Source: Bosea sp. BIWAKO-01 (GTDB lineage Bacteria > Pseudomonadota > Alphaproteobacteria > Rhizobiales > Beijerinckiaceae). From it: DNA of 64,000 nt. A model generated the notes under the pieces. That model saw only the letters and a list, made by a program, of their open reading frames with translations. It did not search any database and was not told the DNA's origin. Of the stretch, positions 11,711 through 20,059 are shown piece after piece. The stretch covers positions 248,001 through 312,000 of the forward strand of contig NZ_BCQA01000001.1 in assembly GCF_001748145.1 (NCBI RefSeq), read 5' to 3'. Both the position numbers and the translations under genes were made by a program. Numbering within the stretch: position 1 is the first letter of the stretch; each line of letters opens with the position of its first letter.

Positions 11711-12442
11711 CTAGTCGCCGGTCACCAGTCGCCGCAGCCGCTCGCGCTGGGCCGAGCGGATATGGCTGCGCGCGGCTGCATCGGCTGCAACCGGGTCGCG
11801 GCGCTCGACTGCCACGACCAGGGCCTCGTGCTCGGCATGGGCCTGCGCGGCGCGGACGGGGTCCAGCAAGGTCGAGGGGCCGAGCAGCGCGCGGGCGTCA
11901 CGCAAGGCGTTCAGTGTCTTGAGCAGGTAGCGATTATGCGCCGCACCATAGAGCGCGGAATGGAAGCGCTCGTTGTGGCGCGCCAGCTCCTGCGGCTGCG
12001 CCAGCAACCCGGCCTCCAGCGTATGGAGATCGCGCAGCGCCTCGATCTCGACCTCTGCGGCATGGCGCGCGGCGAAGGCTGCCGCCGTACCCTCGAGCGC
12101 CTCACGCATCGCATAGAGTTCCGAGACCGCCTGATGATCGAGCGAGGCGACGACGAGACTGCGCGATTCACGCGTGAAGAAGCCTTCCGCCTCGAGCCGG
12201 CGCACCGCCTCGCGCAGCGGCGTGCGGCTCATCTGCATATGCTTCGCCAGATCCTCCTCGCGCAGCCTGGCGCCGGGCCGAAGCTCTCCGCTGGCGATCG
12301 CGTCGCGCAGGCGCGCATAGGCCTGGCCCGCCAGCGAGGGCGCGGGCTGCATGTCGGCAAAATCACCCAAGACCATCTCCTCGCTTCGCCCGGCGCGCTT
12401 TCGCCTGTCACGCGTGATCGCGTGAGCCAGCCGCGAAATCAA
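11711..12442 (-). CDS. GntR-family transcriptional regulator, FCD (FadR-like) subfamily
   Basis: A 243-residue DNA-binding protein with an N-terminal winged helix (residues about 36-100, including SRTPLREAVRRLEAEGF, the GntR recognition-helix pattern) and a C-terminal all-helical FCD effector domain with the metal-type histidines (HNERFHSAL, HAEHEALV). FCD regulators usually sense small organic acids. It diverges from the binding protein gene and probably controls it and itself through the palindrome at 12475-12488. In-frame ATGs at 12376 and 12352 are alternative starts; the first 22-30 residues are basic and may be untranslated. Confidence 0.92.
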   Translation of the reverse strand: MISRLAHAITRDRRKRAGRSEEMVLGDFADMQPAPSLAGQAYARLRDAIASGELRPGARLREEDLAKHMQMSRTPLREAVRRLEAEGFFTRESRSLVVASLDHQAVSELYAMREALEGTAAAFAARHAAEVEIEALRDLHTLEAGLLAQPQELARHNERFHSALYGAAHNRYLLKTLNALRDARALLGPSTLLDPVRAAQAHAEHEALVVAVERRDPVAADAAARSHIRSAQRERLRRLVTGD

Positions 12443-12474
12443 CGCTTGCCTCGCATCGAGTCATTTCAGTATTA

Positions 12475-12488
12475 TTCGGTATACCGAA
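12475..12488. promoter_or_regulatory. Candidate operator for the GntR/FCD regulator
   Basis: A perfect 14-bp palindrome, TTCGGTATACCGAA, sits in the 99-nt space between the divergent regulator and binding protein genes. Its GGTATACC core matches the half-site style of FCD regulators; I recall a similar core for the hexuronate regulator UxuR. The assignment to this regulator is inference from position. Confidence 0.6.
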
Positions 12489-12541
12489 AACAAGACATCG
12501 TCGGCGAGAGACCGACGGGAAGAGCTCGACGGGAGGAATCG

Positions 12542-13522
12542 ATGATGCGGAGATTTGCAGGATTGCGACTGGGCGCCGTGCTCGGGGCGATGCTGGGCAT
12601 GACCGGCATGGCCGCAGCCCAGGACTGGCCTAGCCGGCCGATCACCATGGTGGTGCCCTATGCCGCGGGCGGCGGCACGGACGTGATCGCACGGGCCGTG
12701 GCCGAGAAGCTGCAGTCGCGCCTCGGCGTCGGCGTCGTGGTCGAGAACCGCGCCGGTGCGGGCGGCAATCTCGGCACGACCGCCGCGGCGCAGGCGCCGG
12801 CCGATGGCTACACCGTGCTGATCAGCAATATCGGCCCGATGGCCGTGAATCCGAGCCTGTTCAAGAATCTCAAATACGACCCGGCCGAGGTGCTCGAGCC
12901 CGTCACCCTGATCGCCAAGGCGCCGTTGCTCCTGCTGGTGCACCCATCGGTCAAGGCGAACTCCGTCGCGGAGCTGATCGCGCTGTCGAAGGCGCAGCCG
13001 GAAGGCCTGACATACGGCACGGCCGGCCATGGCTCGGCCAACCATATCGCGACCGCGCTGTTCGAACTGATGGCGCAGACAAACCTGAAGCACGCGGCCT
13101 ATCGCGGCGCCGGCCCCGCCCTCAACGACCTGATCGGCGGCCATATCCCGATGATGTTCGCGACCCTGCCCTCGGCGATCGGCCATGTGCATGGCGGCAC
13201 ATTGCGGGCTCTCGCCGTCACGACCTCCGAGCGCGCACCGGCCCTGCCGGCCGTACCGACGCTCACTGAGGCCGGGGTGCCCGGCTACGAGGCCAGCGGC
13301 TGGTATGGCGTCTTCGTCCGCAAGGGCACGCCGCAGCCGATCATCGACAGGCTGCGCAGCGAGGTCGCGACCATCATCAACCTGCCCGAAGTGCGCCGGA
13401 ATCTCGAACTCGAAGGCGCGCAGCCGATCGGCAATACGCCGCAGGAGTTCACGGCCTTCGTCAAGGCGGAGCGCGAGAAATGGGCGAAGGTGGTGGCGCA
13501 AGCGAATATCAAGGTCGAATGA
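12542..13522 (+). CDS. Tripartite tricarboxylate transporter (Bug-type) substrate-binding protein
   Basis: A 326-residue periplasmic binding protein. Residues 1-23 form a Sec signal peptide ending AAAQD. The mature start has the Bug family pattern WPSRPITMVVPYAAGGGTDVI and later ENRAGAGGNLG; such proteins bind carboxylates. GGGAGGA lies 4 nt before the first of two adjacent ATG codons (12542 and 12545). The usual membrane partners TctA and TctB are not in the window, so it is an orphan. It is likely co-transcribed with the dehydrogenase 72 nt downstream. Confidence 0.9.
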   Translation: MMRRFAGLRLGAVLGAMLGMTGMAAAQDWPSRPITMVVPYAAGGGTDVIARAVAEKLQSRLGVGVVVENRAGAGGNLGTTAAAQAPADGYTVLISNIGPMAVNPSLFKNLKYDPAEVLEPVTLIAKAPLLLLVHPSVKANSVAELIALSKAQPEGLTYGTAGHGSANHIATALFELMAQTNLKHAAYRGAGPALNDLIGGHIPMMFATLPSAIGHVHGGTLRALAVTTSERAPALPAVPTLTEAGVPGYEASGWYGVFVRKGTPQPIIDRLRSEVATIINLPEVRRNLELEGAQPIGNTPQEFTAFVKAEREKWAKVVAQANIKVE

Positions 13523-13594
13523 TCCCTGCTGCCCGCCCCGCGCGGCGACGCGCAGGCCGGGCAGCTCCATCCCAGTTCCGGACGAAGCCCTGCA

Positions 13595-14704
13595 ATGACC
13601 GATACATCACAGAAAAACGCCGCCCTGCGGCTTCTCGTCCTGGACGGAGACGGCATCGGCCCCGAGATCAGCGCGGCCACCCGCCGCGTGCTCGACGAGG
13701 CCAGCGGGCTCTTCGGCTTCGCGCTGAGCTATGAGCATGCCGAGATCGGCTTTGCCGCACTCGGCAAGGTCGGCTCGACCTTCCCGGAGGACGTCTTCGC
13801 GGCGGCGCGTCAGGCCGATGGCGTCATTCTGGGACCCGTATCCCATAATGACTACCCGCCGGCCGAGAAGGGCGGACTCAATCCCTCCGGCCAGCTTCGC
13901 AAGCGGCTCGACCTCTACGCCAATATCCGCCCTGCCCGCTCGCGCGAGGGCTTTGAGCCGCGCTGCGGCAAGCCGCTCGACCTCGTCGTGGTGCGCGAGA
14001 ACACCGAGGGCTTCTATTCCGACCGCTCGATGCATCTCGGCCCCGGCGAGATGATGCCGACGCCGGACCTGGCCCTCTCCTTCCGGAAAGTGACGCGGCA
14101 GGCCTCGCTGCGCATCGCCGAGAGCGCCTTTGCCCTTGCCCGCCAGCGCCGGCGCAAGGTCACGGCCGTGCACAAGGCAAACGTGCTGCGGATCTCCGAC
14201 GGGCTGTTTCTGGAATGCGTGCGGTCCGTCGCCGAACGCTATCCCGACGTCGCCTATGAGGAGAAGATCATCGATGCGATGGCGGCGCTGCTGGTCCGCG
14301 ATGCCGGCGTGTTCGACGTCATCGTGACGACCAACATGTTCGGGGACATCCTCTCCGACCAGGCCTCCGAGATTTCGGGCAGCCTGGGGCTTGCCGCCTC
14401 GCTCAATGCGGGACAGGACCATGCGGTGGCCCAGGCGCAGCATGGCTCGGCTCCCGACATCGCCGGCCGCGACCTTGCCAATCCCTGTTCGCTGATCGGC
14501 TCGGCCGCGATGCTGCTGAACTGGCTGGGCGAGCGCAGGCAGGACCCTGCCCTGCTGCGTGCCGGACAGGCGATCGAGGCCGCGCTCGACCGCACGATCC
14601 GCCTGCCGGAGCAGCGCACGCGCGACCTCGGCGGAACGCTCGGGACCAAGGCCTTCAGCGAGCGCGTCGTTGCCGTGCTGCGGGAGACCGCGACGGCAGC
14701 CTGA
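13595..14704 (+). CDS. Isocitrate/isopropylmalate/tartrate dehydrogenase family protein
   Basis: A 369-residue NAD(P)-dependent beta-decarboxylating dehydrogenase. It has the family motifs LDGDGIGPEIS, VVRENTEGFYSDRS, TAVHKANVLRISDG (catalytic Lys), VTTNMFGDILSDQ (metal Asp residues) and AQHGSAPDIAGRD (NAD site). The RENTEGFY segment is closer to tartrate/homoisocitrate-type members than to LeuB (RELTGG). No leuCD genes are near, so leucine synthesis is unlikely; its partner is a carboxylate-binding protein, which suggests oxidation of an imported 2-hydroxy acid. Substrate is not resolved. Confidence 0.85.
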   Translation: MTDTSQKNAALRLLVLDGDGIGPEISAATRRVLDEASGLFGFALSYEHAEIGFAALGKVGSTFPEDVFAAARQADGVILGPVSHNDYPPAEKGGLNPSGQLRKRLDLYANIRPARSREGFEPRCGKPLDLVVVRENTEGFYSDRSMHLGPGEMMPTPDLALSFRKVTRQASLRIAESAFALARQRRRKVTAVHKANVLRISDGLFLECVRSVAERYPDVAYEEKIIDAMAALLVRDAGVFDVIVTTNMFGDILSDQASEISGSLGLAASLNAGQDHAVAQAQHGSAPDIAGRDLANPCSLIGSAAMLLNWLGERRQDPALLRAGQAIEAALDRTIRLPEQRTRDLGGTLGTKAFSERVVAVLRETATAA

Positions 14705-14728
14705 CCACAGCCCACGGAGGCCAAACGA

Positions 14729-14758
14729 AAACGGCCCGCCAGAACTGGCGGGCCGTTT
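14729..14758. terminator. Bidirectional terminator between dehydrogenase and ldtP
   Basis: AAACGGCCCGCCAG and its complement CTGGCGGGCCGTTT form a 14-bp near-perfect palindrome centred on AA. A/T ends on both sides let it work for the convergent genes on either strand. Confidence 0.85.
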
Positions 14759-14778
14759 CAGCGTGAGAGAGCTTGCGC

Positions 14779-16020
14779 TCAGATGTTCTGGTCTTCCTGC
14801 AGCGCCGCGACCGGCGCCGGGCCCAGGCCATCCTTGTTGTAGATGTCGTCGCGGAACTGGACGCCGCCATCGGGCGTCGCCCAGGCGGTGATATAGACCC
14901 AGTAGCACGGCACGGGATTGCTGATCCGGGCGTTGATGCGCTCGCCGGACTGGATCACCTCGTCGATCTTGGCGCGATCCCAGCCGGGCGTCTCCTTGAG
15001 CAGCCAGGCGATATAGTCGCGCACGTTCTGTACGCGGATGCAGCCCGAGGAGACGAAACGGAAATCGTCGCCAAAGATGCCCTTGGCCGGCGTGTCATGC
15101 ATGTAGACGCCGTGCGGGCTCGGGATATTGATGCGCACAAAGCCGAGCGAGTTGAACTCGCCGCCGGGATCCTGGCGGAAGGTGTAGCGGGTGGCCTCGT
15201 CCGAATTCCAGTTGACGCGCTCGGGCGCGATCTCGCCGGCGGGACCGATGATGCGGATCTTGTTCTCGGTGAGGTAGTTCGGCTCCTTGCGCATCTTCGG
15301 GATCAGATCCTTGCGGATGATCGAAGCCGGCACGGTCCAGGTCGGGTTGAAATTGACCTCGGGGATCTTGGTCTGCAGCAGCGGCGACTGCCGGTCGGCC
15401 TTGCCGACGCCGGCGGCATGCCGGGTCGCGACATGGCCGTTCTCGACCGTCTCGACCGAAGCCGCCGGGATATTGGCGACGACATAGCGGTTGCCGAGAT
15501 TGCCCGACCAGGAGCGCAGGCGCACCACATTGGTCTCGAGCTGGCGGATGCGCCGCTCGACCGGCACGTTCAACGCCGTCAGCGTCGCGCGGTTGATCGC
15601 GCCGGTCGTCGAGAGCCCGACGCGCGACTGGAAGCGGCGCACCCCGGCTTCGACATAGGAATCATAGATATTGCTGGTGCCGGCAGCCGAATCGAGATCG
15701 CCGGTGATGATCAGGCGCTGGCGCAGGGCGACGACGCCCGGACCGCGCGAGCCGACGCCGAGCCGGTCGTTCAGCTGGATCGGGGTCCAGCCGCCGCGGG
15801 CGGCAAGGTCGCGATAGGCGACGATCGCCTGCTCCGTCGCCTGCAGCGTCTCGGGAGACAAGGTCGGGGTCGAGGACCGGGCAACAGCATTGCGAGCGCC
15901 TGAATCATAGCTCTGGCGCCACTCCGCCTGCTGAGCCCAGGCTGGCGCGGCCGCGGCCGTTGCTGCACCCGAAAGCAGTGCCAGCACGGTTTCGCGGCGG
16001 GTCAGGCTGAAATTCGACAT
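14779..16020 (-). CDS. ldtP: L,D-transpeptidase (YkuD family, YcbB-like), LdtP type
   Basis: A 413-residue exported enzyme that forms 3-3 peptidoglycan crosslinks or attaches proteins to the wall. Residues 1-29 are a signal peptide with a twin-arginine-like LTRRETVLAL and cleavage near AWAQQA. A peptidoglycan-binding domain lies around residues 80-155 (GVVALRQRL, RRFQSRVGL). The YkuD catalytic motif is HDTPAKGIFG followed by SSGCIRVQN, with Cys as nucleophile. In Sinorhizobium and Liberibacter the homologue LdtP is controlled by the MarR protein LdtR, whose homologue lies just upstream here on the same strand. Confidence 0.9.
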   Translation of the reverse strand: MSNFSLTRRETVLALLSGAATAAAAPAWAQQAEWRQSYDSGARNAVARSSTPTLSPETLQATEQAIVAYRDLAARGGWTPIQLNDRLGVGSRGPGVVALRQRLIITGDLDSAAGTSNIYDSYVEAGVRRFQSRVGLSTTGAINRATLTALNVPVERRIRQLETNVVRLRSWSGNLGNRYVVANIPAASVETVENGHVATRHAAGVGKADRQSPLLQTKIPEVNFNPTWTVPASIIRKDLIPKMRKEPNYLTENKIRIIGPAGEIAPERVNWNSDEATRYTFRQDPGGEFNSLGFVRINIPSPHGVYMHDTPAKGIFGDDFRFVSSGCIRVQNVRDYIAWLLKETPGWDRAKIDEVIQSGERINARISNPVPCYWVYITAWATPDGGVQFRDDIYNKDGLGPAPVAALQEDQNI

Positions 16021-16340
16021 CGTATCCCTCTTCCCTCGTCCTCAAGGTGCAAGACCGCGCATCAGCGCCGCAAACAACAAGTCCGGCTCCGCCATGGATG
16101 GCGGCCCGGTTGCGAGCGACGATCCAATACCACAGTTAACGTCTCGTGATGAGCGCGGCGTTTTTAGGGCATTGGCGACGAAGGGGAAGCAGGGAATGCA
16201 GCATGGGCGCCCTGCGTCGCCCAACTGCAACAGCAGCGGACCGGAGAGCAACAGCGGCCCGAAAGACTCCCGCAGCGAGGGCGGGAGTTTGCAAGTTCAG
16301 GTCAGGTCAGCGCCGATTGTCTGGCGGTTCAGGCCAGAAA
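16021..16340. other. Non-coding region between ldtR and ldtP
   Basis: About 320 bases without a convincing gene. The ldtR end carries a terminator hairpin (16266-16288). The rest should hold the ldtP promoter and leader. A 69-codon minus-strand frame (16042-16251) has no recognisable domain and no clear ribosome site, and I do not call it. Confidence 0.6.
16266..16288 (-). terminator. Terminator of ldtR
   Basis: ACTCCCGC (16266-16273) pairs with GCGGGAGT (16281-16288) around a 7-nt loop. On the minus strand it is followed by CTTTC, a short T run. It separates ldtR from ldtP, so ldtP probably has its own promoter. Confidence 0.65.
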
Positions 16341-16874
16341 TTAGAGCTTGTAGCGGATCTGGTCGGTCCAGAAGCGCTCGAGACGCAGCAGCGCGTTGTT
16401 CATGCGCTCGAAGTCATCGGCCGCGATGCCGCCGATCTGCTCGACCGTCTGGACATGCTTGTCGTAGACGCCCTTCACGAGATTGTGCACCTCATGGCCC
16501 TTCTCGGTCAGGCTGATGCGGACCGAGCGGCGGTCGATGCGCGAACGGGCATGGTGGAGATAGCCGAGTTCGACCAGCTTCTTGACGTTGTAGGACACGT
16601 TCGAGCCGAGATAGTAGCCGCGCGTCCGGAGCTCGCTGGCGCTGAGCTCGGCATCGCCGATATTGTAGAGCAACAGCGCCTGGACGCTGTTGACGTCGTC
16701 ACGGTTGCGGCGCTCGAATTCATCCTTGATGACATCGAGCAGGCGGCGATGCAGCCGCTCAACCAGGGTGAGAGACTCAAGGTAAAGGGGCTTCACCTTG
16801 AGTTGAATTTCTTCCGACTTCACAGGAGCCAAAGTCTTTACGCTCGTTGTCATGGTATATCCCGCCTGTTGCAT
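16341..16874 (-). CDS. ldtR: MarR-family winged-helix regulator, LdtR type
   Basis: A 177-residue regulator with the central MarR winged helix: SVQALLLYNIGDAELSASEL, recognition helix YYLGSNVSYNVKKLVELGY and wing HHARSRIDRRSVRISLTEKG. These stretches match what I recall of LdtR from Rhizobiales, which activates ldtP and envelope/osmotic stress genes. The neighbourhood (ldtP downstream, DUF6163-like gene upstream) supports this. A second ATG at 16853 (MTTSVKTLAPV) is an equally plausible start. The upstream 287 bases are AT-rich for this window and probably form an autoregulated promoter. Confidence 0.88.
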   Translation of the reverse strand: MQQAGYTMTTSVKTLAPVKSEEIQLKVKPLYLESLTLVERLHRRLLDVIKDEFERRNRDDVNSVQALLLYNIGDAELSASELRTRGYYLGSNVSYNVKKLVELGYLHHARSRIDRRSVRISLTEKGHEVHNLVKGVYDKHVQTVEQIGGIAADDFERMNNALLRLERFWTDQIRYKL

Positions 16875-16954
16875 GCCGGCCAGGATTTATCTCCCGGTCC
16901 GCTTCTGAAAACACCATAGGCTGGACGGATGAAAACGAGTTTAAATATCAGGAT

Positions 16955-17033
16955 GAATCGGAGATTTACCCCTTTGGGTGAATCGTAAGTGAAGCCAGAA
17001 ACGCTTAAGCTAAAGCGTTTATTACCATGACTC
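16955..17033. promoter_or_regulatory. ldtR upstream region with inverted repeat and GANTC sites
   Basis: This AT-rich stretch upstream of ldtR has an inverted repeat AAACGCTT-AAGCTA-AAGCGTTT (16999-17020) that could be an operator or a weak hairpin ending the upstream operon. Three GANTC sites (16955, 16980, 17029) lie nearby, two of them within the direct repeat TGAATCG. Function is inference. Confidence 0.4.
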
Positions 17034-17161
17034 GACGCAATCGAGGCGCTTTGCGGCGAAACGGGGCTCTCCGCGCCAGGACGCGAGTGCCCGCCCGAAC
17101 AGCGCCATTGCCAGGACCGGCACCGTGCGCCGAGCGCCCCGCAAGCCCGGATCTGCCGGTC

Positions 17162-17620
17162 TCAAGTCTCCTCGTTCTCCGCCGCCCAGGTGGCCAGGAA
17201 ATACGCGGCCATCAACCCCACATAGGTCGCGATCAGATAGGGCGTCACCGGCAGCAGCCGCGGAAAGAAGAAGCCGAGCAGCAACTGGCTGACCGCCGCC
17301 AGAAGCCAGAGCACCCCGCCCCAGGTGCTGGTCAGCCAGAGCCCGACCGCGGCGACGAGATCGATCACCGCGAAATAGACCGTGATCGCCTGATAGCTCA
17401 GCAACTGCGCCTCGAACGGCGTCTGCCCCTCCATGCCGATGCCGAAGATCACCGCCCAGGCCATCAGCCCCTTGGCCATCCAGGCGAGCGACAGCAGGCG
17501 CAGCAGCCAGACCAGCACGCGCCGCCAGCGGGTCAGCTTGCCCTTCTTCTCCTCGAGGCCGGCCGAACCGATGACGCGCTGCCCGCGCAGGGGCTCGCCA
17601 TCTCCCCTCCCCATTCCCAT
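17162..17620 (-). CDS. Membrane protein, probably DUF6163 family
   Basis: A 152-residue protein with a basic N-terminal region (to about residue 33) followed by four hydrophobic segments at roughly 36-58, 72-94, 98-120 and 122-145. I recognise the family only from memory as DUF6163, an uncharacterised Hyphomicrobiales group found next to LdtR-type regulators. It begins 3 nt after the stop of the hydrolase gene, so the two are translated from one mRNA. An in-frame ATG at 17614 is an alternative start. Function unknown; the LdtR link hints at the cell envelope. Confidence 0.7.
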   Translation of the reverse strand: MGMGRGDGEPLRGQRVIGSAGLEEKKGKLTRWRRVLVWLLRLLSLAWMAKGLMAWAVIFGIGMEGQTPFEAQLLSYQAITVYFAVIDLVAAVGLWLTSTWGGVLWLLAAVSQLLLGFFFPRLLPVTPYLIATYVGLMAAYFLATWAAENEET

Positions 17621-17623
17621 CGC

Positions 17624-18679
17624 TCAATGCTCCAGGACGAGTTCGTTCGCGCCAAGCGAAGCGAAGTAGCGAGCGATCGCATGCGGATCGACCTCATCGA
17701 GCGTGGCCGGCTGCCAGCGCGGGGCATGATCCTTGTCGATCACCACCGCCCGCACGCCTTCATAGAAGTCATGGCCCTCGGCAATGCGCGAGACGATGCG
17801 GTACTCTGTGCGCATCGCTTCCGCGAAATCGAGCCCTGCCCCGCGGCGCATCTGCTCGAAGGCGATGGCAATGCTGGTCGGGGATTTGACGGCAAGCGTC
17901 TGCAGGGTCTTGCCGGCGAAGGCGTCGCCGGATTCAGCCTTCAGCTTCAAGCGCCCCCTGATGCCGTCCAGTTCGGAGGCGCCAAAGCATTCGGCGATGG
18001 TCGCGCGTTCGGTGGCCAGCTTTTGCGGGCCGGGATCCTGGGTGTACCCGGCCAGGATCTCGTCGACGGCACCGCGGCCGGTCAAGGCATCGGCGAGTTC
18101 CGCCATCCGGCTGCTCGGTACGGCATGGGTCGCAAGACCCAGCGCCAGGGCGTCCGCTGCCCCGACGCGGTCTCCCGTCAGGGCGAGATAGATGCCGGCT
18201 GCGCCTTCCAGGCGCGGCAGGGCATAGGTCGCGCCGACATCCGGGAAGAAGCCGATGCCGACCTCGGGCATGGCGAAGAGGTAGCGGTCGCCGGCGATGC
18301 GGTGGCTGCCATGCAGTGAAATGCCGACGCCGCCACCCATGACGATGCCGTCGATCAGCGCGATATAAGGCTTGGGATAGTGCTTGATACGGTGATTGAG
18401 GATGTATTCCTCGCCCCAGAAGGCGAGCATCTCGCCCTGACGGCCGGCGCGGCCGAGATCATGCAGCGAGCGGATGTCGCCGCCCGCGCAGAACGCCTTC
18501 TCGCCGGCGCCCATCACCACGATGCGCGTCACCAGCGGGTCATGTTCCCAGGCATCGAGCGCGCGTGCCAGTTCGCGGACCATGACCAGGCTCAGCGCAT
18601 TCAGCGCCTTGGGGCGGTTGAGGATGACGACACCCGCCGCGCCCCGGATTTCGCAAATGATCTCTGGTTCCTGCGACAT
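17624..18679 (-). CDS. 3-hydroxyisobutyryl-CoA hydrolase / enoyl-CoA hydratase family
   Basis: A 351-residue crotonase-fold enzyme. Motifs GEKAFCAGGDIRSL (oxyanion hole), DGIVMGGGVGISLHGSHRIA and FAMPEVGIGFFPDVGATYAL match the hydrolase HIBCH of valine breakdown better than short enoyl-CoA hydratases, as does the length. It would free 3-hydroxyisobutyrate from its CoA ester. I chose the ATG at 18679 (MSQEPEIICEI); an upstream open frame to 19162 runs antisense through hemB and is not real. It diverges from hemB. Confidence 0.85.
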   Translation of the reverse strand: MSQEPEIICEIRGAAGVVILNRPKALNALSLVMVRELARALDAWEHDPLVTRIVVMGAGEKAFCAGGDIRSLHDLGRAGRQGEMLAFWGEEYILNHRIKHYPKPYIALIDGIVMGGGVGISLHGSHRIAGDRYLFAMPEVGIGFFPDVGATYALPRLEGAAGIYLALTGDRVGAADALALGLATHAVPSSRMAELADALTGRGAVDEILAGYTQDPGPQKLATERATIAECFGASELDGIRGRLKLKAESGDAFAGKTLQTLAVKSPTSIAIAFEQMRRGAGLDFAEAMRTEYRIVSRIAEGHDFYEGVRAVVIDKDHAPRWQPATLDEVDPHAIARYFASLGANELVLEH

Positions 18680-18860
18680 GCCGTGCTGTTCCCTGATAAC
18701 AGGGTCCGGTTCTGGGCCGGGGCTCGGGCGCTTGTCAACGCGCGGCGCCGCCTGACCCTGAGCGCATGGTTGCGACCATCCACCTCTATTTTGGAACGGT
18801 TCCGATGTGCTAAGCATCCGGCAAAGGACAAGCCAACGCGCCCAGGCGGCGGAGGATTTT

Positions 18861-19934
18861 ATGGCATCTCGGGTTGTAAGGCCGTTTCCGGCGCCCGTCG
18901 CGCGGCAGGATGATCTGGCGGCCACTGCTCTGCGCAGCAAGGATTCGCTCGACCTGACCCGCCGGATGCGGCGCAACCGCAAGGCCGAATGGTCGCGCCG
19001 GCTGGTGCGCGAGGCGGTCCTGACCGCAAACGACCTGATCTGGCCGATCTTCCTGGTGGATTCGAGCGAGGCCCGCTCTGCTGTCGACTGGATGCCGGGC
19101 GTCGACCGGCTGAATATCGAGGAGGCGGTGCGCCAGAGCGCCCATGCCGCCAGCCTCGGCATTCCGGCGATCGCGCCTTTTCCCTATGTCGAGAAGTCGT
19201 TGCGCGACGCGACGGCGTCCGAAGCGCTGAACACGCGCAACCTGATGTGCCGCGCCGTGCGCGCCATCAAGACCGAGGTGCCCGAGATCGGCATCATCTG
19301 CGACGCCGCGCTCGACCCCTACACCTCACATGGTCATGACGGCGTCATGGCGGGCGAGCGCATCCTGAACGATGCGAGCGTGCGTGTTCTGACACAGCAG
19401 GCGCTGGCGCTTGCCGATGCCGGCGCCGATGTCATCGCCCCCTCCGACATGATGGACGGCCGCGTCGGCGCTATCCGGGTCGAACTCGACGAGGCCGGCT
19501 TCGAGGACGTCCAGATCATGGCTTATGCGGCGAAATACGCATCGGCCTTCTACGGCCCGTTTCGCGACGCGATCGGCACCAATGCGACGCTGATCGGCGA
19601 CAAGCGCACCTATCAGATGGACCCCGCCAATTCGGACGAGGCCATTGCGGAGGTCGCGCTCGATCTCGAAGAGGGCGCCGATATGGTGATGATCAAGCCC
19701 GGTATGCCCTATCTCGACGTGATCGCGCGCGTGAAGGATCATTTCCGGGTGCCGACCTTCGCCTATCAGGTCTCCGGCGAGTACGCGATGATCCAGGCCG
19801 CCGCCCTGAATGGCTGGATCGATGGCGACAAGGCCATGATGGAGAGTCTCATCGCGTTCAAGCGCGCCGGCGCCGACGGGGTGCTGAGCTATTTCGCGCC
19901 GCGCGTCGCCGAGAAGCTGAAGATGAACAGCTAA
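18861..19934 (+). CDS. hemB: Delta-aminolevulinic acid dehydratase (porphobilinogen synthase)
   Basis: Joins two 5-aminolevulinate molecules to porphobilinogen for haem and related tetrapyrroles. The start at 18861 is set by GGAGG 5 nt upstream, giving 357 residues; the longer frame from 18807 lacks such a site. Active-site lysine motifs are AYAAKYASAFYGPFR and MVMIKPGMPYLD. The metal loop reads CDAALDPYTSHGHDG: the three zinc cysteines of the animal enzyme are Ala, Asp and Asp, which marks the Mg2+-type bacterial enzyme. Confidence 0.96.
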   Translation: MASRVVRPFPAPVARQDDLAATALRSKDSLDLTRRMRRNRKAEWSRRLVREAVLTANDLIWPIFLVDSSEARSAVDWMPGVDRLNIEEAVRQSAHAASLGIPAIAPFPYVEKSLRDATASEALNTRNLMCRAVRAIKTEVPEIGIICDAALDPYTSHGHDGVMAGERILNDASVRVLTQQALALADAGADVIAPSDMMDGRVGAIRVELDEAGFEDVQIMAYAAKYASAFYGPFRDAIGTNATLIGDKRTYQMDPANSDEAIAEVALDLEEGADMVMIKPGMPYLDVIARVKDHFRVPTFAYQVSGEYAMIQAAALNGWIDGDKAMMESLIAFKRAGADGVLSYFAPRVAEKLKMNS

Positions 19935-20059
19935 AGGCCGCCGGCTGAAGCGCGTGCGCCTTGGGGCGCACCGCCTCACGTCACGGGCGACCGGCAAAGC
20001 GCTGAATTGCGCGACGCATCGAGTATCAACGCGTCGCAACTGGCGCTAGCCTTCGCGCA

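Noticed and set aside
11711..14704. A complete tripartite tricarboxylate transporter
   Set aside because: Only the binding protein is present; no TctA or TctB membrane genes are found.
16042..16251. A 69-codon minus-strand frame between ldtR and ldtP
   Set aside because: No ribosome site, no domain, and composition like non-coding DNA.
18680..19162. N-terminal extension of the 3-hydroxyisobutyryl-CoA hydrolase
   Set aside because: It runs antisense through the hemB start; the crotonase domain begins right after the ATG at 18679.
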